Notes under the pieces: model-generated
The model's input: the letters and a program-made list of their open reading frames with translations, nothing else
Told to the model about the DNA's origin: nothing
Database searches by the model: none
Translations under genes and position numbers: made by a program
Origin: CBFFRJ01 sp051486985
GTDB lineage: Bacteria > Pseudomonadota > Gammaproteobacteria > Enterobacterales > Enterobacteriaceae
Assembly (NCBI RefSeq): GCF_051486985.1
Contig: NZ_JAHVDV010000004.1
Coordinates: 145,517-209,516, forward strand
Direction of reading: 5' to 3'
Length of the DNA stretch: 64,000 nt
Shown here: one piece after another, positions 1-7,592 of the stretch
Numbering within the stretch: the first letter of the stretch is position 1
Layout: each line of letters starts with the position of its first letter

Positions 1-506
1 AGCATCTCCTGGCGCAGCGCCGGGTCAAGGGCTGAAAAGGGTTCGTCGAGTAACAGCACCGGCTGTTCGCGCACCAGGCAGCGGGCCAGAGCGACACGTT
101 GACGCTGCCCACCGGAAAGCTCGCCAGGTAGCCGGTTAAGCAGGCTCTCCAGCCCCATAGTGGCAGCAATGGTCTCCAGTTTGCTGGATTGCGCGCTGGA
201 CAGCTTCAGGCCGGCATCCAGCCCCAGTCCTATGTTCTGCCTGACGGTTAAGTGGGTAAAGAGGTTGTTTTCCTGAAACAGCATCGATACCGGGCGTTTT
301 GCGGGTGGCGTGTGCGTATGTTCCCGGTTTTCAATCATGATGGTGCCACTCGCCGGGGCCAGGAAACCTGCAACCAGGCTTAACAATGTGCTTTTTCCCG
401 CACCGCTGGGGCCGAGTACGGCAATACGTTCACCCTGTCTTGCCGAGAGTGTAAAGCGCATGGGCAGATGCTGGTACAACCAGGTTACATCAATCAGTCT
501 TAGCAT
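1..506 (-). CDS. thiQ: Thiamine ABC transporter ATP-binding protein ThiQ (3' end outside window)
   Basis: ATPase subunit of the thiamine/TPP importer ThiBPQ, acting on the inner face of the cytoplasmic membrane. About 168 of the usual ~232 codons are visible; the C-terminus lies beyond the window start. The translation shows a Walker A motif GPSGAGKST at residues 32-40, an ABC signature LSGGQRQR and a Walker B/D-loop LLLDEPFSALDP. The ATG at 504-506 lies inside the end of thiP (overlap of 17 bases), the same coupled arrangement as in E. coli. It is the last gene of the riboswitch-controlled thiBPQ operon. Confidence 0.96.
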   Translation of the reverse strand, partial: MLRLIDVTWLYQHLPMRFTLSARQGERIAVLGPSGAGKSTLLSLVAGFLAPASGTIMIENREHTHTPPAKRPVSMLFQENNLFTHLTVRQNIGLGLDAGLKLSSAQSSKLETIAATMGLESLLNRLPGELSGGQRQRVALARCLVREQPVLLLDEPFSALDPALRQEM

Positions 507-2100
507 GGCGTCCCGGAAGTTTTTCAATAAAGGTGAACAGTGAGAAGCAGAGTATTAGCAGTATCAGTGCCGTGACCGCCCCGTCCTGGGTGCGATAGGA
601 ACCTATCTGCTGATAAAGGTAGAACGGCAGGGTGCGAAAATCGTCGTTACCAAAAAGCGCGACCACCCCAAAATCACCGATGGAGAGTACGCAGGCAAAG
701 GCCAGCGCCTGCGCCAGCGGCACCTTCAGCGCTCGCAGTTCCACCACCCGCAGGCGACGCACTCCCGTCATACCCAGCGACTGGCACAGCAGGCTGTAGC
801 GCGCGGTAATGTCACGCATCGGGTTTTCCAGCACTTTCAGAGCATAGGGAACCGCCATCAGCGCGTTGGTAAAAATCACAATGCCATCCGCTGAGCCAGG
901 CAGGCCAATGCTGTCGTTCAGCAGCAGGAAAAACCCGGTCGCCAGGACAATGCCTGGCATCGCCAGAATCAACATGCCGCTCATCTCCAGCGCCTGGCCT
1001 GCCAGGATCTGCTGGCGTGCGCGCAGTTCGCGGCTGCTCCAGAGCAGCATCATGGTGAAGACAATGCAGAGCAGCCCCGCACAGAGCGCAATGCGTAACG
1101 AGGTCCAGACCGCCTGCCAGAGCACCGGACGTGAGAGCATGTTCAGCATGCTGAGGTTCAGCCCGTCAAACATCACCGCCAGCAGCGGCGGGAGAAGCAG
1201 CAGCAGCGCCAGCGCAATCAGGGTGACATCACAGATGCGGCTAAAGAGCCTGTCCTGCGGATCGCGCCAGCCCTGAATCTGATGGCTCCCCACGGCAAAG
1301 GCTTTGCTGAGGCGCTGGCTGAGCAGAACCAGCCCCAGGCAGCAGACCATCTGAATCAGCGCCAGCAGTGCCGCGCGGCCAGGGTCAAAGTCATAGCTCA
1401 GCGCCTGGTAAATGGCCAGTTCAATAGTAGTCGCCTGCGGCCCGCCGCCCAGCGACAGCACGGTGGCAAAACTGGCAAAGCAGAGCATGAAAATCAGTGC
1501 TGCGACGGGGGGAATTTGTCGACGCAGCCACGGCCACTCGACATAGCGGAAAAAGGACCAGCCTCGCATACCCAGCTGTGCCGCAAGCTGGCGCTGCTCA
1601 CCGGGGATCTGTTCCAGCGCCTGAAGCAGTAAACGTGAGGCCATCGGCAGGTTAAAAAAGACATGGGCCAGCAGGATGCCTTGGAGTCCATAAGGTGAGA
1701 AGGACCACTTCAGTCCGAGTGCGGAAAATAGCGACGCCAGCCAGCCATGATGACCGTAAACGCTGAGAATGCCAAAGACCGCCACCAGCACCGGCAGAAT
1801 CAGGGTCATGGCGCACAAACGTAACAGCGCCATTCGCCCCGGGAAGCGACGTCGGTAGAGCGCTCTGGAGAGAAAAATAGCCGGAACCACGGAGAACAGG
1901 GCTGAGAGAAACGCCTGCCAGAAGGAAAAACGCACCACGTGCCACAGATAGCTGTCCTGTAAGACCTCCGTCAGTTCAGACGCGGGGGCGTGCTTCCAGA
2001 GCGCCAGGAAGGCGGCCAGCGCTACCGCTACCATGACGGTAGCGGCGGTCAGGCCGGGCGCCATCCAGCCGGGAATCAGCGGCTGACGGCGTGTTGCCAT
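490..2100 (-). CDS. thiP: Thiamine ABC transporter permease ThiP
   Basis: Inner-membrane permease of the thiamine/TPP importer. At 536 residues it matches the E. coli protein length. It is a fused permease with two binding-protein-dependent transport domains, many hydrophobic segments, and an EAA-type loop in each half (around RQLAAQLGMRGWSFF in the first and RYSLLCQSLGM in the second), which contact ThiQ. The start overlaps the end of thiB by 25 bases, so translation is probably coupled. Expression should follow the TPP riboswitch upstream of thiB. Confidence 0.97.
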   Translation of the reverse strand: MATRRQPLIPGWMAPGLTAATVMVAVALAAFLALWKHAPASELTEVLQDSYLWHVVRFSFWQAFLSALFSVVPAIFLSRALYRRRFPGRMALLRLCAMTLILPVLVAVFGILSVYGHHGWLASLFSALGLKWSFSPYGLQGILLAHVFFNLPMASRLLLQALEQIPGEQRQLAAQLGMRGWSFFRYVEWPWLRRQIPPVAALIFMLCFASFATVLSLGGGPQATTIELAIYQALSYDFDPGRAALLALIQMVCCLGLVLLSQRLSKAFAVGSHQIQGWRDPQDRLFSRICDVTLIALALLLLLPPLLAVMFDGLNLSMLNMLSRPVLWQAVWTSLRIALCAGLLCIVFTMMLLWSSRELRARQQILAGQALEMSGMLILAMPGIVLATGFFLLLNDSIGLPGSADGIVIFTNALMAVPYALKVLENPMRDITARYSLLCQSLGMTGVRRLRVVELRALKVPLAQALAFACVLSIGDFGVVALFGNDDFRTLPFYLYQQIGSYRTQDGAVTALILLILCFSLFTFIEKLPGRHAKTD

Positions 2101-3059
2101 GCACGGATCCAGTCGGCGCGCTGAGTTGCCACCTGTTCAGAGGTGTACTCAAGGGAGGTTTGAGGTTTCACCAGCGTATCAAAACCCGCCGGCAGCGCCA
2201 CGTTGGTTACCGGGTACATCCAGTTGCCGGTAGGGATGGCGTTCTGGAACGCCGGAGACACCATGAATTTGAGGAATTTTTCTGCCAGCTCAGGCTCTTT
2301 GCTGGCGGCGGTGCGGGCCGCGACTTCAACTTGCAGGTAGTGTCCCTCGCTGAAGTTAGCGGCGGCGTACTGCTCTTTTTTCTCTTCAATGATGTGGTAA
2401 GCCGGAGAGGTCGTATAGCTCAGCACTAAGTCACCTTCCCCTTTCAGGAACAGACCGTAAGCTTCGCTCCAGCCTTTAGTGACGGTGACGGTCTTCGCCG
2501 CCAGCTTCTTCCAGGCGTCTGATGATTTATCGCCATAGACTTTCTGCATCCATAACAGCAGACCCAGCCCCGGTGTGCTGGTCCGTGGATCTTCGTAGAT
2601 CACGCGCCATTTCTGTTCGCTTTCAACCAGCTCTTTCAGGCTTTTCGGCGGGTTCTGCAGTTTGGTTTTATCGTAAACGAAGGCAAACCAGCCGTAATCA
2701 AAGGGGACAAAGGTGTCATTCTTCCAGCCGCCTGGTACCTTAACCGCATCAGTGGCGACGCCGCTTTTGGCAAAGAGGTTGGTGCTGGTTGCTGCTTCGA
2801 GCAGATTGTTGTCCAGTCCCAGCACCACGTCAGCTTTGCTGTTTTTACCCTCCATACGCAGACGGTTAAGCAGCGAGACGCCATCTTCCAGCGCGACCAG
2901 CTTCAGTTCACAGTTGCAGTCAGCTTCGAACGCTTTTTTTATTACCGGGCCGGGGCCCCAGTCGGCGGCAAAAGAGTCATAGGTGTAAACGGTGAGGGTC
3001 GGTTTGGCAAATACGGGAGCTGCAACCAGCAGCAGGACGGGCAGAACGTTTTTTAGCAC
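2076..3059 (-). CDS. thiB: Thiamine-binding periplasmic protein ThiB (TbpA)
   Basis: Periplasmic solute-binding protein that delivers thiamine, TMP and TPP to ThiPQ. The chosen start is GTG at 3057-3059, giving 327 residues, the E. coli length. A good ribosome site (gaggtg) ends five bases before it. An in-frame TTG at 3071 would add four residues but has no comparable site. The N-terminus (MLKNVLPVLLLVAAPVFA) is a signal peptide ending in AxA, followed by the mature KPTLTVYTYDSF. The sequence is close to E. coli TbpA throughout. First gene of thiBPQ, directly below the TPP riboswitch. Confidence 0.96.
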   Translation of the reverse strand: MLKNVLPVLLLVAAPVFAKPTLTVYTYDSFAADWGPGPVIKKAFEADCNCELKLVALEDGVSLLNRLRMEGKNSKADVVLGLDNNLLEAATSTNLFAKSGVATDAVKVPGGWKNDTFVPFDYGWFAFVYDKTKLQNPPKSLKELVESEQKWRVIYEDPRTSTPGLGLLLWMQKVYGDKSSDAWKKLAAKTVTVTKGWSEAYGLFLKGEGDLVLSYTTSPAYHIIEEKKEQYAAANFSEGHYLQVEVAARTAASKEPELAEKFLKFMVSPAFQNAIPTGNWMYPVTNVALPAGFDTLVKPQTSLEYTSEQVATQRADWIRAWQHAVSR

Positions 3060-3108
3060 TTTGCACCTCAAAATGTAGGTGGCAAAGGATTTTGAGTGAG
3101 AGCCTCAA

Positions 3109-3187
3109 ATCCCTTCGCCGGCGTTATCCGGATCAGGTTCGACGGGTATTTTCTCAGCACACGCCTGACGCGCAGCACCCCGTTGAG
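3109..3187 (-). promoter_or_regulatory. TPP riboswitch (THI element) of thiBPQ
   Basis: On the minus strand the leader contains the conserved THI-box parts in order: GGGGTGC (3175-3181), CTGAGA (about 3151-3156), ACCCGTCGAACCTGATCCGG, then ATAACGCCGGCGAAGGGA down to about 3109. These are the thi-box landmarks of the TPP aptamer (CUGAGA, ACCUGAUC and GCGNAGGGA). It lies about 50 bases upstream of the thiB start. By knowledge of the family, TPP binding lowers expression; a short stem TTTGAG/CTCAAA (3091-3109) follows, with no U-run, so control of translation is more likely than termination. Confidence 0.93.
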
Positions 3188-3228
3188 CACCGCAATAGTG
3201 TAATGATTTTGTAAGTTTTCGGAAAGCA

Positions 3229-4884
3229 TTAAGGATCGGGTGGGGCAAACCAGGCCGATTTGAAGTCAAACCAGCCGAGCGTATTCATCCGTAGTCCGCG
3301 CATGCTTCGTTGGCCCTGAATCATCAGCCAGTGGTGGATTAACGGCACCATCGCTTTGCTCTCCAGCAACTGCTGACACCAGGCCGCAAGATTCAACTCT
3401 CCGGCACGCCAGATTGCAGCATCGCCCTGCCAGTCAAGGGGTATGCAGTGCCGGATGAGGGGGACTTCATAAAGATGCGTGAAGAGAGAGAAGTCGAGCG
3501 GCAGAGTAAAGTTGGCACTGTTTAGCCAGATGTCGCTGATGATTTCGCCCGCATGCCACTCCACATAGTCCACCTCCTGAATCTCCAGGCGCACGCCCTG
3601 GCTGGCAAGCAGGGCGCTCATGGTGTTGGCGATAGCTTTATGTTCGTTATGATCGCGATAGAAGGTCAGGGTCAGCGACTCCAGTCCGGCGGGTTTTTCT
3701 CCGCCGGTGGGACGGGCATGATGCCAGCGTGGCAGCAGGCCGTAAGCCGGGAACCAGTAGCGCTGATAGTGCTCTTCAGCGTGGTAAAGCAGGTTGGTGG
3801 GGGATAACACCTGGCTTATCCAGTCGCGTACCGCCGGGTTTGCGCCTCGCGTCGAACGCGTGTCAAAGAGCAGATAGTAGCATCCCTCCTCGAGGCGGCT
3901 TTCGATGGCTTGTTCACTGTCGGTCGGGCCGTCAATGGTCAGGCCGCCGTTAGGCTCATCACCGATTTCCGGCAGTACCCAGACGTTGACCTCATCGATC
4001 AGCGCGCGAAAGCCAAAATAATCCTCAAAGGCATGGATCTTCAGCTGGTTGCTATTGTTGCGAGTGACGGCATAAGGGCCGGTGCCAACCGGATGACTGG
4101 AGAAGTCAGGCAGGGTCTCCCACTCCTGGGGGAGGATCATCGCCGGGATATGCCCGACCAGCCACGGAAGCCATTGATCCGGCTGGCTCAGATGAATATC
4201 CAGCGTCCAGGGGGTGGGGGAGGAGATCCCGATGATATGAGAGTAGAGGGGCAGCGTACTGATGCGCTCAAGCGAGGCAATCACATCACGCATCTCCAGC
4301 TCACGCCCGTGATGAAAATGGATACCGGGGCGCAAATAAAATCGCCAGTGTAAGGGCGTAATCTCCTTCCAGTGGTGGGCAATGTCCGCTTCCAGTTCCC
4401 CATTTGCCTCATTTATGCGGGTCAGGGCGTTGAAAATCTGCCGGGCCATATGGGTTTCGGAACGGCGTAATGCCGTACCAGGTAACAGGTTGCGCAGCGG
4501 GCGGTAGTAGAGGACGCGCAGTATATGTCGGCCCTGCCGGAAACTGCGGCCCAGATGGGACACCAGCATCTGTCGCACCGTGCTTTTATCGCCAACCAGT
4601 TGCACCAGCTGATCGATGCGGTCCTGCTCAAGTAAGTCTTCGGCGCGCTGCTGCTGAAGAGCAAGCCCGGTATAGAGAAAGGTGAGGCGTGAGCGTTTCC
4701 CGCGTCCGGCTTCAGCATCCCATGTCAGCCAGCCCTTCTCCTGCATGGTATTGAGCAGAGTGCGCATGTGGCGGCGCGAACAGCTCAGTAACGTGGCCAG
4801 CTCATTGAGCGTGGTCTCTTGTGACTTCCCGTCGCAGCATTGCCAGAGGCGAATGAACTGCTGTTGCAGGCGACCAGAGGACAT
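3229..4884 (-). CDS. sgrR: Transcriptional regulator SgrR of glucose-phosphate stress
   Basis: Activator of sgrS and of the adjoining genes when sugar phosphates accumulate. At 551 residues it equals E. coli SgrR. The N-terminal ~110 residues form a winged-helix DNA-binding region (LNELATLLSCSRRHMRTLL), followed by a family 5 solute-binding-protein-like domain (from about residue 160) thought to sense the small-molecule signal. The C-terminal MRGLRMNTLGWFDFKSAWF is conserved. Divergent from sgrS, with about 70 bases between the sgrR start and the sgrS 5' end, so the shared region must hold the SgrR site and both promoters. Confidence 0.97.
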   Translation of the reverse strand: MSSGRLQQQFIRLWQCCDGKSQETTLNELATLLSCSRRHMRTLLNTMQEKGWLTWDAEAGRGKRSRLTFLYTGLALQQQRAEDLLEQDRIDQLVQLVGDKSTVRQMLVSHLGRSFRQGRHILRVLYYRPLRNLLPGTALRRSETHMARQIFNALTRINEANGELEADIAHHWKEITPLHWRFYLRPGIHFHHGRELEMRDVIASLERISTLPLYSHIIGISSPTPWTLDIHLSQPDQWLPWLVGHIPAMILPQEWETLPDFSSHPVGTGPYAVTRNNSNQLKIHAFEDYFGFRALIDEVNVWVLPEIGDEPNGGLTIDGPTDSEQAIESRLEEGCYYLLFDTRSTRGANPAVRDWISQVLSPTNLLYHAEEHYQRYWFPAYGLLPRWHHARPTGGEKPAGLESLTLTFYRDHNEHKAIANTMSALLASQGVRLEIQEVDYVEWHAGEIISDIWLNSANFTLPLDFSLFTHLYEVPLIRHCIPLDWQGDAAIWRAGELNLAAWCQQLLESKAMVPLIHHWLMIQGQRSMRGLRMNTLGWFDFKSAWFAPPDP

Positions 4885-4972
4885 AAAAGGGGAACTCCTG
4901 AGAAAAAGTCAGCAATTTATTAATCCCTATATTAAGCCAATACTTCTCTGCGATGAAAGCGAGGAGGGGAGT

Positions 4973-5158
4973 ATGAAGAGATCATTCACCCGGCAGTTTT
5001 ACTTAGCGTATTTTCACGCGACACAGGCCGTGTCCTGGCTGAAATGCCCGAATGCCGTTCAGCGTCAGAAAATGCTCGAAGAATTAATGCAGTGGGAAGT
5101 GACATCCCCGATCTCCACCCTCAATAATTCGGATTGCAGCACGGCGGCAAGTGAGTGA
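4973..5158 (+). CDS. sgrT: SgrT, small protein encoded in SgrS, with extended C-terminus
   Basis: Small protein that inhibits the glucose permease EIICB-Glc (PtsG), encoded in the 5' part of SgrS. ATG at 4973 follows a strong purine-rich site (gaggagggga). The predicted 61 residues contain the recognisable core RQFYLAYFHAT...WL...VQRQKMLEELMQW, aligned with E. coli RQFYQHYFTAT...MLEGLMQW. E. coli SgrT has 43 residues; here there are three extra residues before RQFY and a C-terminal tail. From about codon 49 the tail is encoded by the inserted ERIC repeat, and the stop TGA (5156-5158) lies inside it. Confidence 0.88.
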   Translation: MKRSFTRQFYLAYFHATQAVSWLKCPNAVQRQKMLEELMQWEVTSPISTLNNSDCSTAASE

Positions 5159-5240
5159 TTCTTCAGGCGCTTAATGAAGTAAGTAACCGGAAGAGATGCT
5201 GGCGGCCAATGCCCATGCAACCTGAAGTATGACGGGTATA
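5117..5240 (+). repeat. ERIC/IRU-type repeat inside sgrS-sgrT
   Basis: A sequence of about 124 bp whose centre, GTGATTCTTCAGGCGCTTA followed by ATGAAGTAAGTAACCGG (about 5151-5190), aligns without gaps to the ERIC core (GTGAATCCCCAGGAGCTTAC... AAGTAAGTGACTGGGG), with differences at roughly a quarter of positions. The flanks also match ERIC: ACCCTCAATAATTCGGATTGCAG on the left and GCCAATGCCCATGCAACC then TGAAGTATGACGGGTATA on the right, which are imperfect inverted repeats. The ERIC family is recognised from memory of the consensus; exact ends are approximate. Confidence 0.85.
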
Positions 5241-5292
5241 AACCCTGAATCGCAGCCATCATGTGTGACTGAGTATTGGTGCGAATCACCAC

Positions 5293-5321
5293 GCCAGCAG
5301 GTATCATCTGCTGGCTTTTTT
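5293..5321 (+). terminator. Rho-independent terminator of SgrS
   Basis: Stem GCCAGCAG (5293-5300) and CTGCTGGC (5308-5315) with loop GTATCAT, followed by six T residues (5316-5321). In E. coli SgrS the same hairpin plus U-tail is the main Hfq-binding part. It also separates SgrS from setA, whose start is only 26 bases downstream; in E. coli some transcription reads through into setA. Confidence 0.93.
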
Positions 5322-5346
5322 CGTTTCTACGCATGGAAGGATCTTT

Positions 5347-6525
5347 ATGCTCTGGTTGATGACGATGGGACGCCGCCTGAATGGGGTTTACCTCGCTTTT
5401 ATGATGGTCGCGTTTATGATTGGGGTGGCGGGGGCGCTGCAGGCACCCACCCTTAGTCTGTTTCTCAGCCGCGAAGTGGGCGTGGAGCCCTTCTGGGTAG
5501 GCTTGTTTTACACCGTGAACGCTATCGCCGGGATTGCGGTAAGCCTGGCGCTGGCAAAGCGGTCTGACCGGCAGGGCGACAGGCGCAAACTGATTATGTT
5601 CTGCTGTCTGATGGCGGTGGGGAATGCGCTGCTGTTTGCCTTCAATCGCCATTATCTGACGCTCATCACCTGTGGCGTTTTCCTGGCGTCGCTTGCCAGT
5701 ACGGCAATGCCGCAACTCTTCGCCCTGGCGCGTGAGTATGCGGATAATTCTGCCCGCGAAGTGGTGATGTTTAGTTCCATCATGCGTGCGCAGATTTCTG
5801 TAGCCTGGGTGATTGGGCCGCCGCTGGCGTTTATGCTGGCGCTCAATTATGGCTTCACTACCATGTACGTTATTGCCGCCGGGATATTCGTGATTAGCCT
5901 GGTGATGATGGCGTGCTGGTTGCCCTCGGTGGCGCGTGTTGAACAGCCGACCGATGTACCCGTGACCCGGATCAGTGGCTGGAGCGATAAAAATGTGCGC
6001 ATGCTGTTTATCGCCTCCACGCTTATGTGGACCTGCAACACCATGTACATCATCGACATGCCGTTATGGATTAGTACGGTACTTGGGCTGCCCGACAGCC
6101 TGGCCGGTGTGCTGATGGGGACTGCCGCAGGGCTTGAAATTCCGGCGATGATCCTGGCGGGTTACTACGTTAAGCGTTTTGGTAAACGCAAAATGATGGT
6201 CGGCGCTGTCGGGGCGGGCGTGCTGTTCTACGCGGGTTTGTTGATGTTCCATAGCCACGAAGCCTTGCTGGGCCTGCAAATTTTTAATGCCATTTTCATC
6301 GGCATTATCGCCGGGATTGGCATGCTGTGGTTCCAGGATCTGATGCCGGGTCGTGCAGGTTCAGCCACTACGCTTTTTACTAACAGCATCTCGACGGGCG
6401 TAATTCTGGCGGGGGTTATTCAGGGCGCACTGGCGCAGAGTTATGGCCATGCCTCGGTGTACTGGGTTATTGCCGGGTTGTCGCTGGTGACGCTTTTTCT
6501 GACCAGTCGGGTGAAAGATATCTGA
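5347..6525 (+). CDS. setA: Sugar efflux transporter SetA
   Basis: Major-facilitator-superfamily exporter of sugars and sugar analogues, cytoplasmic membrane, 392 residues with about 12 hydrophobic segments, the length of E. coli SetA. The motif AKRSDRQGDRRK after the second segment is the MFS loop 2-3 signature. The ATG at 5347 follows the site GGAAGG. It lies immediately downstream of the SgrS terminator in the same direction, consistent with co-expression by SgrR. Ends with a small hairpin at 6523-6542. Confidence 0.96.
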   Translation: MLWLMTMGRRLNGVYLAFMMVAFMIGVAGALQAPTLSLFLSREVGVEPFWVGLFYTVNAIAGIAVSLALAKRSDRQGDRRKLIMFCCLMAVGNALLFAFNRHYLTLITCGVFLASLASTAMPQLFALAREYADNSAREVVMFSSIMRAQISVAWVIGPPLAFMLALNYGFTTMYVIAAGIFVISLVMMACWLPSVARVEQPTDVPVTRISGWSDKNVRMLFIASTLMWTCNTMYIIDMPLWISTVLGLPDSLAGVLMGTAAGLEIPAMILAGYYVKRFGKRKMMVGAVGAGVLFYAGLLMFHSHEALLGLQIFNAIFIGIIAGIGMLWFQDLMPGRAGSATTLFTNSISTGVILAGVIQGALAQSYGHASVYWVIAGLSLVTLFLTSRVKDI

Positions 6526-6542
6526 CGCCGTTTCCGGCGTCA
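6523..6542. terminator. Hairpin after setA
   Basis: Perfect stem TGACGCCG / CGGCGTCA with loop TTTC beginning at the setA stop codon. There is no T-run, so it is a weak or factor-assisted terminator, or an mRNA-protecting hairpin, between the converging setA and aroD genes. Confidence 0.5.
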
Positions 6543-6604
6543 GGCGGTCGGCGGCGATCGGTCAGTGGCATTTACCCCTGAAGCCGCCCGCTTTCAGGCT
6601 GCTT

Positions 6605-7360
6605 TCAGGAGAGGATATCCATCATTTCACGCAGTTGGGCAAGGGCTATCTGACCGGGCGCTGACGCCTGACCCACGGTGCCGAAGGTCATGGCCGAACC
6701 AAAGAGACGTCCGGTAACACGACTCAGTCCCCCCATTTTTGCCATTGACATGGTGATGACAGGGCGCGTTGCATACTTCTCTTTCATCGTCAGCGTGGCG
6801 GACAATAGCGTCAGCACATCCTGCGGGGTCTGGGGCATCACGGCCATTTTCGGCAAGTCAGCCCCCAGGTCCTGCATCCGTCGCAAGCGATAGATGATCT
6901 CCTCCTGCGGCGGCGTTTTATGGAAGTCATGGTTACTCATGACAACTTTTACCCCTGCGGCATGAGCGACATCAACGATCGCGCGGATGTGCCCTTCATC
7001 ATTAAAGAGCTCAATATCAATTAAATCGACCAGCCCGCTCTCTGCCGCCAGGCGGTTGAGTTCAAAGTAGGCTTCATCACTAAGCTCTGTTTCACCGCCT
7101 TCGCGTTTGCTACGAAAGGTAAAGAGCAGCGGGATGTCGGGCACTATCTGGCGAATAGCAGTAAGCGCCTGGTGTACCTGCTCCGCGTCACTCACCTGAG
7201 CGAAATGATCAACCCGCCATTCAATCAGATCCGCGCCTGCATTCGTGAGGGAAACAGCGCTGGTTTTTATCTGTTCCAGCGTTTTGCCAGTTAAAGGGAC
7301 GCAAATCAGCGTACAGCCTTCCTGGAAGGTGATGTTTTTAACATTTACCGTTTGGGTCAT
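6605..7360 (-). CDS. aroD: Type I 3-dehydroquinate dehydratase (AroD family)
   Basis: Converts 3-dehydroquinate to 3-dehydroshikimate by a Schiff-base mechanism (shikimate pathway or quinate use). Visible family residues: EWRVDH near residue 47, FRSKREGG, VMSNHDFHKT (catalytic His), PKMAVMPQ (Schiff-base Lys), R in GGLSRVTG, and SAPGQ near the end. ATG at 7360 gives 251 residues (E. coli 252) and aligns with the family start; an upstream in-frame ATG at 7372 would add four residues. E. coli has aroD elsewhere, so this may be the sole copy moved here or a paralogue; the window cannot decide. No shikimate or quinate gene adjoins it. Confidence 0.9.
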   Translation of the reverse strand: MTQTVNVKNITFQEGCTLICVPLTGKTLEQIKTSAVSLTNAGADLIEWRVDHFAQVSDAEQVHQALTAIRQIVPDIPLLFTFRSKREGGETELSDEAYFELNRLAAESGLVDLIDIELFNDEGHIRAIVDVAHAAGVKVVMSNHDFHKTPPQEEIIYRLRRMQDLGADLPKMAVMPQTPQDVLTLLSATLTMKEKYATRPVITMSMAKMGGLSRVTGRLFGSAMTFGTVGQASAPGQIALAQLREMMDILS

Positions 7361-7391
7361 CTTGGTATCCATTATTCTTTTCGCTGTGCTT

Positions 7392-7496
7392 TCAGGCCAT
7401 CCGGACAGCATGCACCTGAAAGTGACGATAACCGATGTGCAGGGCGATCACAAAGCCGATGACGGCAATAATCAAATCAAAAGCGTTGACCATAAA
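7392..7496 (-). CDS. Possible small membrane ORF upstream of aroD
   Basis: A 34-codon frame starting ATG at 7496, with a single strongly hydrophobic stretch (FDLIIAVIGFVIALHIGY) and a basic, histidine-containing tail. It lies between the leu operon terminator and the aroD start, ending about 31 bases before aroD on the same strand, so it could be a leader ORF. No clear ribosome site precedes the ATG and I do not recognise the product. The frame stays open further upstream, but into the terminator. It may simply be chance. Confidence 0.3.
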   Translation of the reverse strand, partial: FMVNAFDLIIAVIGFVIALHIGYRHFQVHAVRMA

Positions 7497-7550
7497 CGGT
7501 CTGGGAAAAGGGAAAAAGGGTGCTTTGATTTCAGCAAATTTGCTGCCAAC

Positions 7551-7573
7551 AAAAAACCCGGCGCTGGGCCGGG
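7551..7573 (-). terminator. Terminator of leuABCD
   Basis: On the minus strand, stem CCCGGC/GCCGGG (7568-7573 with 7557-7562, five-base loop) followed by a run of six T residues (7551-7556), about 20 bases after the leuD stop. A canonical Rho-independent terminator that separates leuABCD from the aroD-like gene. Confidence 0.92.
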
Positions 7574-7592
7574 CTAAAGAGGAGTTATCCAC

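Larger units (their letters stand above)
4952..5322 (+). ncRNA. sgrS: SgrS small RNA (enlarged by an ERIC insertion)
   Basis: Hfq-dependent small RNA that pairs with ptsG mRNA and other sugar-transport transcripts under glucose-phosphate stress. The seed GTGTGACTGAGTATTGGTG (5263-5281) is the one known from E. coli, preceded by catcat and followed by a GC-rich terminator and T6. The 5' end is placed by similarity to the E. coli start (GATGAA...) at about 4952. Length would be about 370 nt against 227 in E. coli; most of the excess is the ERIC-type repeat at 5117-5240. Ends are inferred, not measured. Confidence 0.93.

Noticed and set aside
4682..4972. Upstream in-frame extension of sgrT
   Set aside because: The region belongs to sgrR and the sgrR-sgrS promoter gap; the ATG at 4973 has a strong ribosome site and aligns with SgrT.
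5065..5715. A 216-codon frame antisense to sgrS and setA
   Set aside because: It runs through the ERIC repeat, the SgrS seed and setA on the opposite strand; explained by those features.
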